A DNA stretch of 64,000 nucleotides, taken from assembly GCF_020733705.1 (NCBI RefSeq), contig NZ_JAJFZM010000006.1, forward strand, positions 124,001 through 188,000, written 5' to 3'. Both the position numbers and the translations under genes were made by a program. The notes under the pieces were generated by a model, which saw only the letters and a list, made by a program, of their open reading frames with translations, ran no database searches and was not told where the DNA came from. Origin of the DNA: Nocardia australiensis (lineage in GTDB: Bacteria; Actinomycetota; Actinomycetes; Mycobacteriales; Mycobacteriaceae). Shown here piece after piece: positions 8,512 to 17,180 of the stretch; the stretch's first letter is position 1; each line of letters opens with the position of its first letter.

Positions 8512-9399
8512 ATGCGAACTGATGGAGACACGTGGGACATAGTCAGTAGTGTGGGGCGCACCGCGTTGGGGGTCGCGACGTTTCGGGCGTTGGAGACGGC
8601 CGATCCCAATCCGTTGATCCGCGACGATTACGCGCCGCTGTTCGTCGAGGCCGCAGGTGAACCGCACTTCATCGGGTTGTTGGCCGACCCCTCCGCGCTG
8701 GCCGGTACGCCGCTGGTTCCCGGGTTCATGGGTTTTCGGACGAGGTTCTTCGACGAGTTCTTTTTGTCGGCCGCCCAGGGCGGGGTGCGGCAGGCAGTGA
8801 TCATGGCCGCGGGGCTGGATGCGCGGGCGTACCGCCTCGACTGGCCGGCGGGTACCAGGGTGTTCGAGGTCGACCAGCCGAAGGTGTTGGAGTTCAAAGA
8901 GAAGGTGCTCACCGAGCACGATGCGCGACCGAAGGCTGATAGACGAGCGGTGGCGGTAGACCTGCGGGATGAGTGGCCTACTGCCCTCGAAAAGGCGGGC
9001 TTCGACCCCGACAGGCCTACCGCATGGTCGGCGGAAGGGCTGCTGCCATACCTTCCCGGTACGGCGCAGGACGCATTGTTCGAGCAGATCGACGAGCTGT
9101 CCGCGCTCGGCAGTCGCGTTGGTGTAGAGAGCTTCGTGGCGGGAACCGATGTCGAACGCTTCGCGACCGTCGAGTCGAAGTATTTCGACAAGAACCTGTT
9201 CGGCGATATCGACCTGACCGAGCTGTTCTACGACGACGAGCGGGCCGATCCGGCGCAGTGGTTGGCCGAAAGAGGCTGGTCGGTACGGGCTTTCAGTCCA
9301 GCCGAGCTGGCCTCAGCCTACGGTCGATCGGTTCCGGAGCTTCCCGACGAGCTTGCCGAGCTGTGGCAGCGGCCGAGGTATCTGACCGCGTTGCGTTAG
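8512..9399 (+). CDS. TIGR00027-type SAM-dependent methyltransferase
   Basis: The 295-residue protein begins with the family signature RTDGDTWDIVSSVGRTALGVA, followed by the ADPNPLIRDDYAP block. The SAM motif is IMAAGLDARAYRLDWPAG (about residues 98-115), then FEVDQPKVLEFK and a WSAEGLLPYLPG region. This belongs to the leucine carboxyl methyltransferase-like group that is strongly expanded in Mycobacterium and Nocardia. Substrates of most members are unknown. It is not linked to its neighbours, an IS630 relic and a divergent kinase-like gene. Confidence 0.92.
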   Translation: MRTDGDTWDIVSSVGRTALGVATFRALETADPNPLIRDDYAPLFVEAAGEPHFIGLLADPSALAGTPLVPGFMGFRTRFFDEFFLSAAQGGVRQAVIMAAGLDARAYRLDWPAGTRVFEVDQPKVLEFKEKVLTEHDARPKADRRAVAVDLRDEWPTALEKAGFDPDRPTAWSAEGLLPYLPGTAQDALFEQIDELSALGSRVGVESFVAGTDVERFATVESKYFDKNLFGDIDLTELFYDDERADPAQWLAERGWSVRAFSPAELASAYGRSVPELPDELAELWQRPRYLTALR

Positions 9400-9662
9400 C
9401 CTCGCGAATATCTGGGCCTGCCCTCCCATCGGCGTTCGAGGATTGAGACCCGCTGTGGTTGCGGGCTGGTTCCGGTGTAAGTGATGATCGAGTCCGACCG
9501 CCTCCCACTTCAGGTCACCACCAGCTCGTCGCGGGCCCGACTGGCGGCGAGATCACGGTAGTTTTCGCCGACCGAGATCCTCACCGCGATATGCAGGCTT
9601 TTTGCGGTAGTCCGATAGTTCAGCGTGAGTCGATCCGAGCGACGGCCTGAGGGTAGCTCGGG
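9400..9662. other. gap between convergent genes
   Basis: No supported gene lies between the methyltransferase and the oppositely oriented kinase-like gene. No strong terminator hairpin was recognised. Confidence 0.4.
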
Positions 9663-10229
9663 TCAGCGAACCGATCGGGTCTCGGGTGGAAGCCAGTTCG
9701 CGAGTCCAATGATCTCCGCGGCGATTTCGGCAATAGAACGGTCATCGGTCGCGACTCGGTGGACCTGGCGCGGGCAACCGCTGTTCAGTCGGTGAGCCAT
9801 GGTGGCACTGCGTTCGAAGTGCGCGTCAAGAGCAGAACCTATCTCACGCTGAGAAAGACGTCGGAGAGCAGTATCGTCCGTGCAGGTCAGCAGGACGCTG
9901 ATGACATTGGGGCTATCCCCCATAGCTGCGGTCAGCTGGTCGATCACCTCACCCAGAACACAGGCTGTGTTGGTGTAGATCATTCGCCGATACCCGAGCG
10001 CGCGATAGTTGGCCCACATCCCAGCGAGGTTCCGCTCCGCCAGCCCGTGCTCCCATGTCGGCGGGTGCGCCATATCGAGAAAGTCGCCCTCGATCAGGCA
10101 GTGTCGGACTCCGGCAGCCGACAGCTGTGCATGAATCTCGTTGCCGACACTGCTCTTCCCCACACCGGACCGGCCCCCGATGAACAGCGCTTCGGTTGGC
10201 ACGCCCAGGTCTGAATTCACTTCGTCCAT
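9663..10229 (-). CDS. P-loop kinase-like protein (AAA family ATPase)
   Basis: The 188-residue protein has Walker A GGRSGVGKSSVG at residues 18-29 near the N-terminus. A LIEGDFLDMAHPPTWEHG segment follows that looks like a substrate-binding Asp/His patch, then an LLTCTDDTALRRLSQRE lid-like region with arginines. Size and layout fit small-molecule or nucleotide kinases of the chloramphenicol-phosphotransferase/adenylate-kinase-like group. The phosphate acceptor cannot be told. It diverges from the decayed cation transporter and is transcribed alone. Confidence 0.75.
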   Translation of the reverse strand: MDEVNSDLGVPTEALFIGGRSGVGKSSVGNEIHAQLSAAGVRHCLIEGDFLDMAHPPTWEHGLAERNLAGMWANYRALGYRRMIYTNTACVLGEVIDQLTAAMGDSPNVISVLLTCTDDTALRRLSQREIGSALDAHFERSATMAHRLNSGCPRQVHRVATDDRSIAEIAAEIIGLANWLPPETRSVR

Positions 10230-10294
10230 CGCTTGCCAACCCTACTGCCACCGCCGACACGCGCCCTCCCATCGGCATTTGCCAGTGTTGTCCC

Positions 10295-10627
10295 GGGCGT
10301 AGGCGGCGCCCTCCCCCGCGAACTCGGTTTCGCCTCCGTGGTCGCAGACCCCGCTGTGCACGTGCCTGTCGGCGGTGTTGCTGGTCGGACTGCTGCTCAA
10401 CAGCCTGACCGGCTAGGCTCGTGGGCAGACCGATCGCCGCGCTGGTAGTCGCCGGCATCGTGTGCCGCCGTAGCGCCCCGCGCGGCGACACCAGCTGCCC
10501 GTCACCGGCCGCCCTCGCCGCCGCTGATTGCTGGCCCGGCGCGGACGACAGCGGCCGCTGTGACCGACCGAAAGGCATTGTGATGTCCCGGATTCCGAGC
10601 TCGGCCCGTTCCGAGTCTGCGGCATGA
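10295..10627 (+). pseudogene. C-terminal remnant of a CDF-type cation efflux transporter
   Basis: Three frames in succession carry homology to the last third of a cation diffusion facilitator. The first holds PRELGFASVVAD, the second QTPLCTCLSAVLLVGLLLNS followed by LTG and a TAG stop, the third PIAALVVAGIV (ancestrally WADPIAALV). A cysteine-containing tail ends at TGA 10625-10627. That stop overlaps the ATG of the next gene (ATGA), so the two were once translationally coupled. At least three lesions plus loss of the N-terminal two thirds make it inactive. Confidence 0.7.
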
Positions 10628-10980
10628 TGTCGGCGTTGGACAGCCCCCGAGGCGAGACGATCAGGGTCGAGGTCTTGCTTGTCGCCGACTGCGCCAACCG
10701 GCAGCTCGCCCTCGACCGGTTACAACGGGCGCTGACCGAAGTCGACATGAGCAATATCGCCATCACTACCAGGATCATCGCCGACGAGGCCGAGGCCGAG
10801 CGAGCGGGTTTCACCGGTTCCCCGACGATCCTGATCGATGGCCGCGACCCCTTCGCCGAACCCAGTGCTGCCACCACGGCGGCAGCCTGCCGGATCTACC
10901 ACGGCCCCAATGGCCCATCCGGAGCCCCGACGGTGGAACAGCTGAAACAGGCCCTACGATCCACCCGAGCTGCCGACTGA
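10624..10980 (+). CDS. DF-family thioredoxin-like protein, metal-resistance associated
   Basis: The 118-residue thioredoxin-fold protein has VEVLLVADCANRQLALDRL (a degenerate active-site region with one Cys) and the family hallmark GFTGSPTILIDGRDPFAEPS, followed by ACRIYHGPNGPSGAP. Relatives, sometimes labelled alkylmercury-lyase-like or DF (seleno)proteins, sit beside cation efflux genes and ArsR-type regulators in actinobacterial metal resistance operons. That fits the decayed CDF transporter immediately upstream (4-nt overlap). With the transporter dead, its present role is doubtful. Confidence 0.75.
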   Translation: MMSALDSPRGETIRVEVLLVADCANRQLALDRLQRALTEVDMSNIAITTRIIADEAEAERAGFTGSPTILIDGRDPFAEPSAATTAAACRIYHGPNGPSGAPTVEQLKQALRSTRAAD

Positions 10981-10989
10981 TTCACATGA

Positions 10990-13365
10990 TCAGACGATTT
11001 CAGCGGTCAGCGGTAGTGCGGTCACCGACGTTCCGAGGTGCAGGGTGAACGCGCCGGGTTCGGTGGTCCAGCCCTGCTCGGTCCAGTGCTCGAACGACCG
11101 TTGCGGCAATTCGATTGCGGTGGTGACGGATTCGCCTGCTTCTGCTTCGACGACTGCGAATCCGGAAAGCCAGCGCACCGGGCGGTCGACGGCACTGTCC
11201 TGACGAGACAGATACGCCTGTACCACCTGACGGCCCGCCCGGTCGCCGATATTGCGGACGGTAACGATCGCGGTGTGACCCGACACCTTTAGGTCCTCTA
11301 GTGACCAGTCGGTGTAACCGAGGCCGTGTCCGAACGGGTACGCCGGTGCGACACCGGCTTTCAGCCATGCACGATAGCCGATGTGGATGCCCTCGCTGTA
11401 TGGCAGAGTGTTGTCCGGATTTGGCTTGGTGTCGAGCACCGGCACATCGGCCATGGTTTTGGGCCAGGTGGTGGGCAGGCGACCGCCGGGTTCGGCGGTA
11501 CCTGTCAGCACGTCGGCCAGCGCCGAACCGAATTCCTGGCCGGGAAACCAGGCCAGCAGCACGGCCGCGACGTCGTCGCGCCACGGCATCTCCACGGGGG
11601 AACCGGAATTCACCACCACGATGGTGCGCGGATTGACCGCGGCAACGGCGGCGACCAGTTCGTCCTGACGGCCTGGAAGACGCAGATCGGTGCGGTCGAA
11701 GCCCTCGGACTCGATCTGCTCGGTGGTGCCGACCACAATCACCGCGACCTCGCAGTTGCGCGCCAATTCGACTGCGGCAGCGAACTCTTCGTCGGCGGCC
11801 CGGCGCGGACGACCGATCGCGAAGGTGATGCCCACCGCGGGGAGGCCGCTGGCCGGAATGATCTGGATCAGCACATCCAGCTCATCGCCTGCGGCGAACG
11901 CGCGAGTGATGAAGCGCTGCGGCGGATTCATCAGCATGTCGAGGGGATCGTCGCCTTCGGGCAGCACGGTCTCATCGATTACGGTCTCGCCGTTGACTTC
12001 CAGACGTAGCGCGCCGACCGCAGCGAGACCGATCCGCCATTCGCCAGCGACATCGATGTGCAACCGGCCCCGCAGTTCAATAGCTTTGGCCCGCATGGAA
12101 TTCGAGCTGCCGAACAGCAGAATGTTGCCTGCCGTGCGGTGCTCGGTGTCGAATACGCCATCGTCGTCCAGGTATCGCATCGACAGCCCTGGCGTGCCGG
12201 TCTCTGGATCGGTGACCAGCTCCAACGGCACTGGAATCAGGTTCTCGCTCAGGTGAACACCTGGGGTGTACACCACGGGCAGCACCTCCGACAGGCCCTG
12301 GACCGGCGATGTGGTGTGGACCGGAATGACGGTCACACTGCCACCACCCATGAAACGCGGTTCGGCGGCGGCACTCCCGAGCAGGGCGACCTGGGCAGGC
12401 TTGCGCAAGGGCAGGGTGCCGTCATTGGATACCAGCACCATCGCCTTGGCGGCGGCCTCACGCACTAGACGCTGCGCAGCTTCATCAGTGAAAGATGTTG
12501 TCTTCCTGGGTATTCCATTCAGCGCGCCGACGCGAACAGCGAATCGCAGTATGCGGCGGACCTTTTCGTCAATCGCCGAATCCGGCACCTCGCCCTTGCG
12601 TACCGCTTCTTCCAGGGGCGCGCCCCAGAGCTCCCACGGTCCGGGCATGGCGATGTCATTGCTCTTGGCCGCACCGGCGGTGGAACGTACTGCGGTCCAA
12701 TCGGATACGACGACACCATCGAATCCCCACTCCCCCTTCAGCGGCTCGTCGAGGAGATCGTTCTCGGTCATAGTGACGCCATTCACCGAGTTGTAGGCGG
12801 ACATGATCATCCACGCACCGGCCTGCACCGAACGCTCAAACGGGTACAGGTACAGCTCACGCAGCGCGCGATCGGCGGCGACAATATCCACGCTGAAGCG
12901 TTCGGTTTCGGAATCATTGGCGACAAAATGCTTCGGGCACGCACTCACGCCGTGTGCCTGGACCGCGCGCACATAGCTGTCGGCCATCTCGGCGGTCAGC
13001 ATGGGGTCCTCGGAGAAGCATTCGAAATGCCGTCCGCCGACTGGGGATCTGTGCAGGTTAATGGTCGGGCCGAGCACCGCGTACACATCCTTGCGGCGCG
13101 CCTCGGCGGCGATGAGCGCGCCGATCTCGGTCAGCAGTTCCCGATCCCAGGTGGCGGCTAGAGCCGTACCCGATGGCAGGCTGACCGAGGAATCACGCTC
13201 GTCCCACAGTTCGCCACGCACCCCGGACGGGCCATCGGAGACTGGCATCTCCTCCAGCCCGATGCTCGCCGCACCCGCGAACCGGAAGAAGTTCGAGCCC
13301 GAAATCAGCTTGACCTTTGCCGGTAAGTCGAGTTTGGCGAGCAGTTCGTCGACCACGTCGTTCAT
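10990..13365 (-). CDS. glycoside hydrolase family 3 beta-glycosidase
   Basis: The 791-residue enzyme has the GH3 two-domain core. The (beta/alpha)8-like domain has SDGPSGVRG and GPTINLHRSPVGGRHFECFSED, then PKHFVAND (residues 144-151), with the nucleophile in GVVVSDWTA (Asp about 222). The alpha/beta sandwich domain lies around 300-380. A PA14-type insertion is likely at about 375-520 (AGEWRIGLAAVGALRLEVNG), followed by the remainder of the sandwich (VIVVGTTEQIESEGFDRTDL) and a fibronectin-III-like end. No signal peptide is seen, so it should act inside the cell on an imported or glycosylated small molecule. It overlaps the upstream hydrolase by 4 nt and is presumably cotranscribed with it. 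Confidence 0.95.
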   Translation of the reverse strand: MNDVVDELLAKLDLPAKVKLISGSNFFRFAGAASIGLEEMPVSDGPSGVRGELWDERDSSVSLPSGTALAATWDRELLTEIGALIAAEARRKDVYAVLGPTINLHRSPVGGRHFECFSEDPMLTAEMADSYVRAVQAHGVSACPKHFVANDSETERFSVDIVAADRALRELYLYPFERSVQAGAWMIMSAYNSVNGVTMTENDLLDEPLKGEWGFDGVVVSDWTAVRSTAGAAKSNDIAMPGPWELWGAPLEEAVRKGEVPDSAIDEKVRRILRFAVRVGALNGIPRKTTSFTDEAAQRLVREAAAKAMVLVSNDGTLPLRKPAQVALLGSAAAEPRFMGGGSVTVIPVHTTSPVQGLSEVLPVVYTPGVHLSENLIPVPLELVTDPETGTPGLSMRYLDDDGVFDTEHRTAGNILLFGSSNSMRAKAIELRGRLHIDVAGEWRIGLAAVGALRLEVNGETVIDETVLPEGDDPLDMLMNPPQRFITRAFAAGDELDVLIQIIPASGLPAVGITFAIGRPRRAADEEFAAAVELARNCEVAVIVVGTTEQIESEGFDRTDLRLPGRQDELVAAVAAVNPRTIVVVNSGSPVEMPWRDDVAAVLLAWFPGQEFGSALADVLTGTAEPGGRLPTTWPKTMADVPVLDTKPNPDNTLPYSEGIHIGYRAWLKAGVAPAYPFGHGLGYTDWSLEDLKVSGHTAIVTVRNIGDRAGRQVVQAYLSRQDSAVDRPVRWLSGFAVVEAEAGESVTTAIELPQRSFEHWTEQGWTTEPGAFTLHLGTSVTALPLTAEIV

Positions 13366-14204
13366 GCCAGCTGACTCCAGAAGTTCACCAGGTCCGCGCT
13401 TACCTTTTCGGGGACCTCTTCGTTCGGCACATGTCCCGAACCTGGGTACACCGCAGTCCTAGCCTGCAATTCTTCAGCAAGCTTCTGGTGGGTCGCCGGG
13501 GCCCACAAATCATTAGTGTCGCCGTAAGCGACGAGCATCGGCACACCAGCGGCACGCAGCAGGGCAGGATCCTGCGCCGGCGCCTGCGCCATGACGTTCA
13601 AAATGCCCATCATGTTCGCCTTCTTGGTTTGCAGGATCCGGTTGCGCATGAACTCCGCCCGCTCCGGCGCGAGCACGTGTCCGGCGCTGGTCATCACCGC
13701 GCTCATCTGCTGCCAAATCACTTCTTGCCCACCAGCTTCCACCAGCTGGCCCACCAGCTGCGACGCCGGCGAATTGACGTCATCGACCGAGGAAGGGCCG
13801 GAGGCGATCAGGGCGACACTGCGGAACCGATCGGGCCTTGCGATCAACGCGGCACGAGCGACGAAGCCACCGAACGAGTGGCCGACGAGATGAACGGGCG
13901 CATCCGGGGACAGCTGATCGATGACATCCAGCAGGTCACCACTGAAGTCGGCCATGGAATAGCCGGAAACCTCCTCCGGCCCCTCAGACTCCCATTGGCC
14001 GCGCTGGTCGTAAGCGACCGCCCGGTACCCGGCTGACGCCAGCGGCAACAACATTCCCTCGAAGTCTTCCTTGGACCCGGTGAACCCGGGCACCAGCACC
14101 GCGGTGCCGAGGACCGCCGCACCGGCAGCGGGCGCCACCTCCCATGCGGCGAGTTTTCCAGCCGCGCCACGCAGCGTGTTCGATGTAATCGAAGTCCGAC
14201 TCAT
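13362..14204 (-). CDS. alpha/beta fold hydrolase
   Basis: Start ATG 14204 was chosen because AAAGGGA precedes it; an in-frame codon 21 nt upstream lacks one. The 280 residues show LVPGFTGSKEDFEG (oxyanion), AYDQRGQWESEGP, the nucleophile elbow VGHSFGG (Ser about 110), and a late VYPGSGHVPNEEVPEKV with the catalytic His. Its stop overlaps the start of the GH3 gene by 4 nt. It is divergent from a TetR gene, with two inverted repeats in the shared intergenic region, so TetR control of the hydrolase-GH3 pair is likely. Confidence 0.9.
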   Translation of the reverse strand: MSRTSITSNTLRGAAGKLAAWEVAPAAGAAVLGTAVLVPGFTGSKEDFEGMLLPLASAGYRAVAYDQRGQWESEGPEEVSGYSMADFSGDLLDVIDQLSPDAPVHLVGHSFGGFVARAALIARPDRFRSVALIASGPSSVDDVNSPASQLVGQLVEAGGQEVIWQQMSAVMTSAGHVLAPERAEFMRNRILQTKKANMMGILNVMAQAPAQDPALLRAAGVPMLVAYGDTNDLWAPATHQKLAEELQARTAVYPGSGHVPNEEVPEKVSADLVNFWSQLA

Positions 14205-14225
14205 CAGCGTCCCTTTCTCGTACAA

Positions 14226-14260
14226 CTGTGTACTGACGACTCGAGTGTGTCAGTACACAG
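14226..14260. promoter_or_regulatory. long inverted repeat, candidate TetR operator
   Basis: A perfect 12-bp inverted repeat, CTGTGTACTGAC at 14226-14237 and GTCAGTACACAG at 14249-14260, has an 11-nt spacer. It lies just upstream of the hydrolase start and between divergent genes. Arm length and position fit a regulator binding site; an mRNA hairpin in the hydrolase leader is the alternative. Confidence 0.6.
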
Positions 14261-14266
14261 CCAGAA

Positions 14267-14286
14267 TACCGAGTACCCACTCGGTA
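14267..14286. promoter_or_regulatory. palindrome, candidate TetR operator
   Basis: TACCGAGT at 14267-14274 and ACTCGGTA at 14279-14286 form a perfect 8-bp inverted repeat with a 4-nt spacer. A total of 20 bp is the size TetR dimers usually cover. It lies 7 bp from the longer repeat and about 65 bp before the TetR start, in position to control both directions. Confidence 0.65.
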
Positions 14287-14351
14287 ACGTTGCAGATCCG
14301 TTATCATTTGCTATTTTGCCAGCTCAGGGCACTTGACTACAGTCCTTGCCC

Positions 14352-14969
14352 ATGACCCCGCACCCCCAGCGACAGAGACGGGGCGACATCCGCCGCGAAC
14401 AGATCATCGACCAAGCCCTGAAATCCTTCGCCGACAATGGATATCGCAACTCCTCGATCGCCGGGATAGCCGAACGCTGCGGCCTGTCCCAAACCGGGCT
14501 CCTGCACTATTTCCCCAACAAAGCGGCACTGCTGTCCGCAGTCCTGGAGTACCGAGACCAACTCGACTACAACCGCCTCCAATTCGACCAACCCCCACGC
14601 GGCAAACAAGCCCTCCGCCGCTTAGCCCAACTGGTCGACCACAACATGCACGTCCCCGGCCTGATTCGCCTGTTCACCGTCGTCACCAGCGAAGCGGTTA
14701 CCACCGACCACCCCGCACATGAATGGGTCGTAAACCGATATCGCACCCTGGAAGACTTCCTCGCCAAGGCACTATCCGACGGCATCGAAGACGGCGACTT
14801 CCGCCCCGACATCGACACCAAAGGTCTGGCCCGCCAAATCTTCGCCATGATGGACGGCCTGCAACTCCAATGGCTCCTCGACCCTGACCGCCTCGACATG
14901 GCCGCCCTGTTCCACGACTACATCGACGAACTCATCACCTTACTCGAAACCACCTCTCCCCCAACATAA
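14352..14969 (+). CDS. TetR/AcrR family transcriptional regulator
   Basis: The 205-residue protein has an N-terminal helix-turn-helix (SSIAGIAERCGLSQTGLLHYFPNK, residues about 36-60) preceded by RREQIIDQALKSFADNGY. A TetR C-terminal ligand domain follows, ending in FHDYIDELITLL. ATG 14352 is preferred over a TTG two codons earlier. The helix-turn-helix ends LLHYFPNK as in regulators of glycosidase and hydrolase operons. It diverges from the hydrolase-GH3 operon across two palindromes and is probably its repressor and autoregulated. Confidence 0.93.
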   Translation: MTPHPQRQRRGDIRREQIIDQALKSFADNGYRNSSIAGIAERCGLSQTGLLHYFPNKAALLSAVLEYRDQLDYNRLQFDQPPRGKQALRRLAQLVDHNMHVPGLIRLFTVVTSEAVTTDHPAHEWVVNRYRTLEDFLAKALSDGIEDGDFRPDIDTKGLARQIFAMMDGLQLQWLLDPDRLDMAALFHDYIDELITLLETTSPPT

Positions 14970-15007
14970 TTAGATGACTTATGCACCCGACGTCGGCCTC
15001 GATGCAC

Positions 15008-15280
15008 ATGGCGGAGAACACGCGGTGGGAGTTGCTCGAGCTGTTGCTGCCGAAATCCGAAGGGCGTGTGGGCCGTAATTTCGCCAACAGTCGGGTGGTG
15101 ATGGAGGGATGTTGTACCGGTTGCGGACCCGAACGCCGTGGCGGGACCTGCCGGAGGTGTTCGGGCCGTGGCAGTCGGTATGGAAGCGGCATCGGCGCTA
15201 CGCCGCCGATGGCACCTGAGATCGGGTGTTGACTGCACTGCTGGAGTTGGCCGATACCACCGGCAATCTGGAGGGTCGTG
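15008..15280 (+). mobile_element. IS5-family transposase remnant
   Basis: In the first frame RWELLELLLPKSEGRVGRNF and a following SRVVMEG match the N-terminus of IS5-type transposases. At 15105-15112 one G is lost and the next frame carries on with MLYRLRTRTPWRDLPEVFG, then QSVWKRHRRYAADGT, a TGA where Trp is expected, and RVLTALLELADTTGNLE. The catalytic DDE part is missing. It shows a frameshift, a nonsense codon and a truncation, with no intact terminal repeats noticed. Confidence 0.8.
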
Positions 15281-15442
15281 CACCGGCATCGGCCCGCGGC
15301 GGCTTCAATAGGTTCGGGCTGGATCGGGCTGGATCGCGCAGGCCGCTCGTGCCCCTGGGACGAAGCCAGCCGGACGTTCTCGACATCAGAGGCGTACGAA
15401 TTCTCTACACCGTATTGCCATTTGATCGATCAATATTAGCTG

Positions 15443-16012
15443 CTAGGTGACCTTCCACGCCGCCGCGACCATCCGGAAGATCTCGTCCACCGCGGCGTCC
15501 GGATCGGCCGCCTCACGGGCCAGTGAGAAGGCGTCGATCACGAACCTCGCGATCGCCCGGCAGGCCGTTGTGGTCTGCGCCAGGTCGGGATCGGCAGCGA
15601 TGGCTGTTGCCAGCGACTCGGCATGGCGCAGCCTCATCGACTCCTCGTATTGCCGCAGGGCAGGTGATTGGTCGATCATGCGCCAGATCGGGGCAGCGCC
15701 CTCCGCCGCGCAATGTCGTACCAGGGCCTGGATCTCGTGGCGCAGTGCGGGGATGAGCGGCTCGTGCGACGCCCGGTCGGTGACCGCCCGTGTGAGGCGT
15801 TGCTCGAAGTCTTCGTCCTGCTCGAACACCAGGGCCTCTTTCGAGGCGAAATGAGAGAAGAGCGTGGTGACGGCCACGTCGGCCTCGGCGGCCACGTCGC
15901 GGATGCCCACCGCGTCGTACCCGCGTTCCAGGAAGAGCCGCAGGGCGGTGTCGGCGATCTTCTGGCGGGTCGCGGCCTTCTTGCGCTCACGACGTCCGGG
16001 CGGCACAGTCAT
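15443..16012 (-). CDS. TetR/AcrR family transcriptional regulator
   Basis: The 189-residue protein starts with a basic arm (GRRERKKAATRQKIAD). The helix-turn-helix VGIRDVAAEADVAVTTLFSHFASKE lies at about residues 36-61, followed by an acidic ligand domain. It diverges from a quinone oxidoreductase gene by about 70 bp that contain a perfect palindrome and a repeat of its half site, so it very likely represses that gene and itself. Confidence 0.93.
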   Translation of the reverse strand: MTVPPGRRERKKAATRQKIADTALRLFLERGYDAVGIRDVAAEADVAVTTLFSHFASKEALVFEQDEDFEQRLTRAVTDRASHEPLIPALRHEIQALVRHCAAEGAAPIWRMIDQSPALRQYEESMRLRHAESLATAIAADPDLAQTTTACRAIARFVIDAFSLAREAADPDAAVDEIFRMVAAAWKVT

Positions 16013-16017
16013 GCCAT

Positions 16018-16070
16018 AACACTAACAGATGCAAATATATAATGGTTTCAAAACACTAACCGTTAGTGTT
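16018..16070. promoter_or_regulatory. TetR operator palindrome plus extra half site
   Basis: AACACTAAC at 16052-16060 and GTTAGTGTT at 16062-16070 are perfect inverted arms around a single C. The same half site AACACTAAC recurs at 16018-16026, next to the start of the TetR gene. A TATAAT at 16038-16043 lies between them and could be a -10 element. A regulator bound to the palindrome would sit over the oxidoreductase promoter. Confidence 0.8.
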
Positions 16071-16082
16071 ACGGTTCGTCGC

Positions 16083-16976
16083 ATGAAGAGAGTGAGCTTC
16101 GCCGAGTTCGGCGGTCCGGATGTTCTGCAACTCGTCGACGCCGAGGAGCCCCACGCGGGCCCCGGTCAGGTGCGCATCGCCGTGCGAGCAGCGGGCGTGA
16201 ACCCCCACGACTGGAGGGTCCGTGAAGGCCAGTTCCAGAAGGCTCATCCGATCGAGTTGCCCGCCGGAGTCGGGCTCGACGCCTCCGGGGTGGTGGACGA
16301 GGTCGGCGCGGGCGTCGAAGGGGTCGAGATTGGCGACCACGTGTTCGGCGAAGGCTCGAGCACCTACGCCGAGTTCGCTGTGCTGTCGGCCTGGGCCCGG
16401 ATGCCCGAGGGTCTGACATTCGAAGAGGCGGCCGGGTACCCCTCCGTGGTGGAAACCGCGCTGCGCATCATCGGCCAGGTCGGTGTGCGGTCCGGGCAGA
16501 CGCTGCTGGTCAGCGGTGCGTCCGGGGGAGTCGGATCTGCGGTGCTGCAGATTGCCCGCGACCGCGGCATCACGGTGATCGGCACCGCTGGGGCCGCGAA
16601 CCAGGATTATCTACGTGGCCTGGGTGCCATCGCTACGACGTACGACGCGGGCTGGGTCGAACGGGTGCGGCAGCTCGGCCAGGTCGACGCAGCTCTCGAT
16701 CTGGCCGGCTCGGGCGTGATCGGCAAGCTCGTCGAACTGACCGGAGATCCGCAGAAGGTGATCTCCATCGCCGATCTCGGTGCGCCGGAGCTCGGTGTCC
16801 GATTCTCCGGGGTGGCCGGAAGCGTGTCGGAAGCGCTCGCCGAGGCCGCCGACCTTATCTCGCGGGGAAAGCTCCACATCCCGGTCGAGAAGTCGTACGC
16901 GCTCACCGAGGCCGCGGCGGCACACATCGACAGCCATGCCGGTCACACGCGCGGACGCCGGGTCATGGTCGTCTGA
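16083..16976 (+). CDS. NADP-dependent quinone oxidoreductase (MDR zinc-less)
   Basis: The 297 residues start at ATG 16083. The N-terminal GroES-like domain has MKRVSFAEFGGPDVLQLVD and AAGVNPHDWRVREGQF; the Rossmann part has LLVSGASGGVGSAVLQIARDRG. The catalytic zinc Cys/His set of alcohol dehydrogenases is absent. The end ALTEAAAAHIDSHAGHTRGR is typical of QOR-type medium-chain reductases. These reduce quinones or enones, often in detoxification, under a TetR sensor of such compounds. Divergent TetR and palindrome support that arrangement here. Confidence 0.92.
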   Translation: MKRVSFAEFGGPDVLQLVDAEEPHAGPGQVRIAVRAAGVNPHDWRVREGQFQKAHPIELPAGVGLDASGVVDEVGAGVEGVEIGDHVFGEGSSTYAEFAVLSAWARMPEGLTFEEAAGYPSVVETALRIIGQVGVRSGQTLLVSGASGGVGSAVLQIARDRGITVIGTAGAANQDYLRGLGAIATTYDAGWVERVRQLGQVDAALDLAGSGVIGKLVELTGDPQKVISIADLGAPELGVRFSGVAGSVSEALAEAADLISRGKLHIPVEKSYALTEAAAAHIDSHAGHTRGRRVMVV

Positions 16977-17180
16977 GCCGTGTCCCAAGGTCTTATGGGC
17001 GAGAACTCGTGCGAGACAAGGAGTCTCGGCTACAGCCCAATATCGCAGGTTCGAATATTGCGCATCCGCCACTCAAACGCGAGGACCGGCCCCGGCGCGT
17101 TCCGCCTACCACGGCACGCCGCTGAGTAGGAGGCGACGACCGCAGTCGGCCTCAGTAGCTGACGTGAGGCTGCCCCAGTG

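Noticed and set aside
8053-8542. Continuation of a 352-residue plus-strand frame across the IS630 relic
   Set aside because: No homology; the minus strand carries the transposase signal.
17010-17095. tRNA-like 3' end: GGTTCGAAT with partial T-stem followed by ATCCGCCA
   Set aside because: The T-stem has a mismatch, no complementary 5' acceptor arm (GGCGGAT) or proper anticodon arm is found upstream. Probably chance; at most a tRNA fragment.
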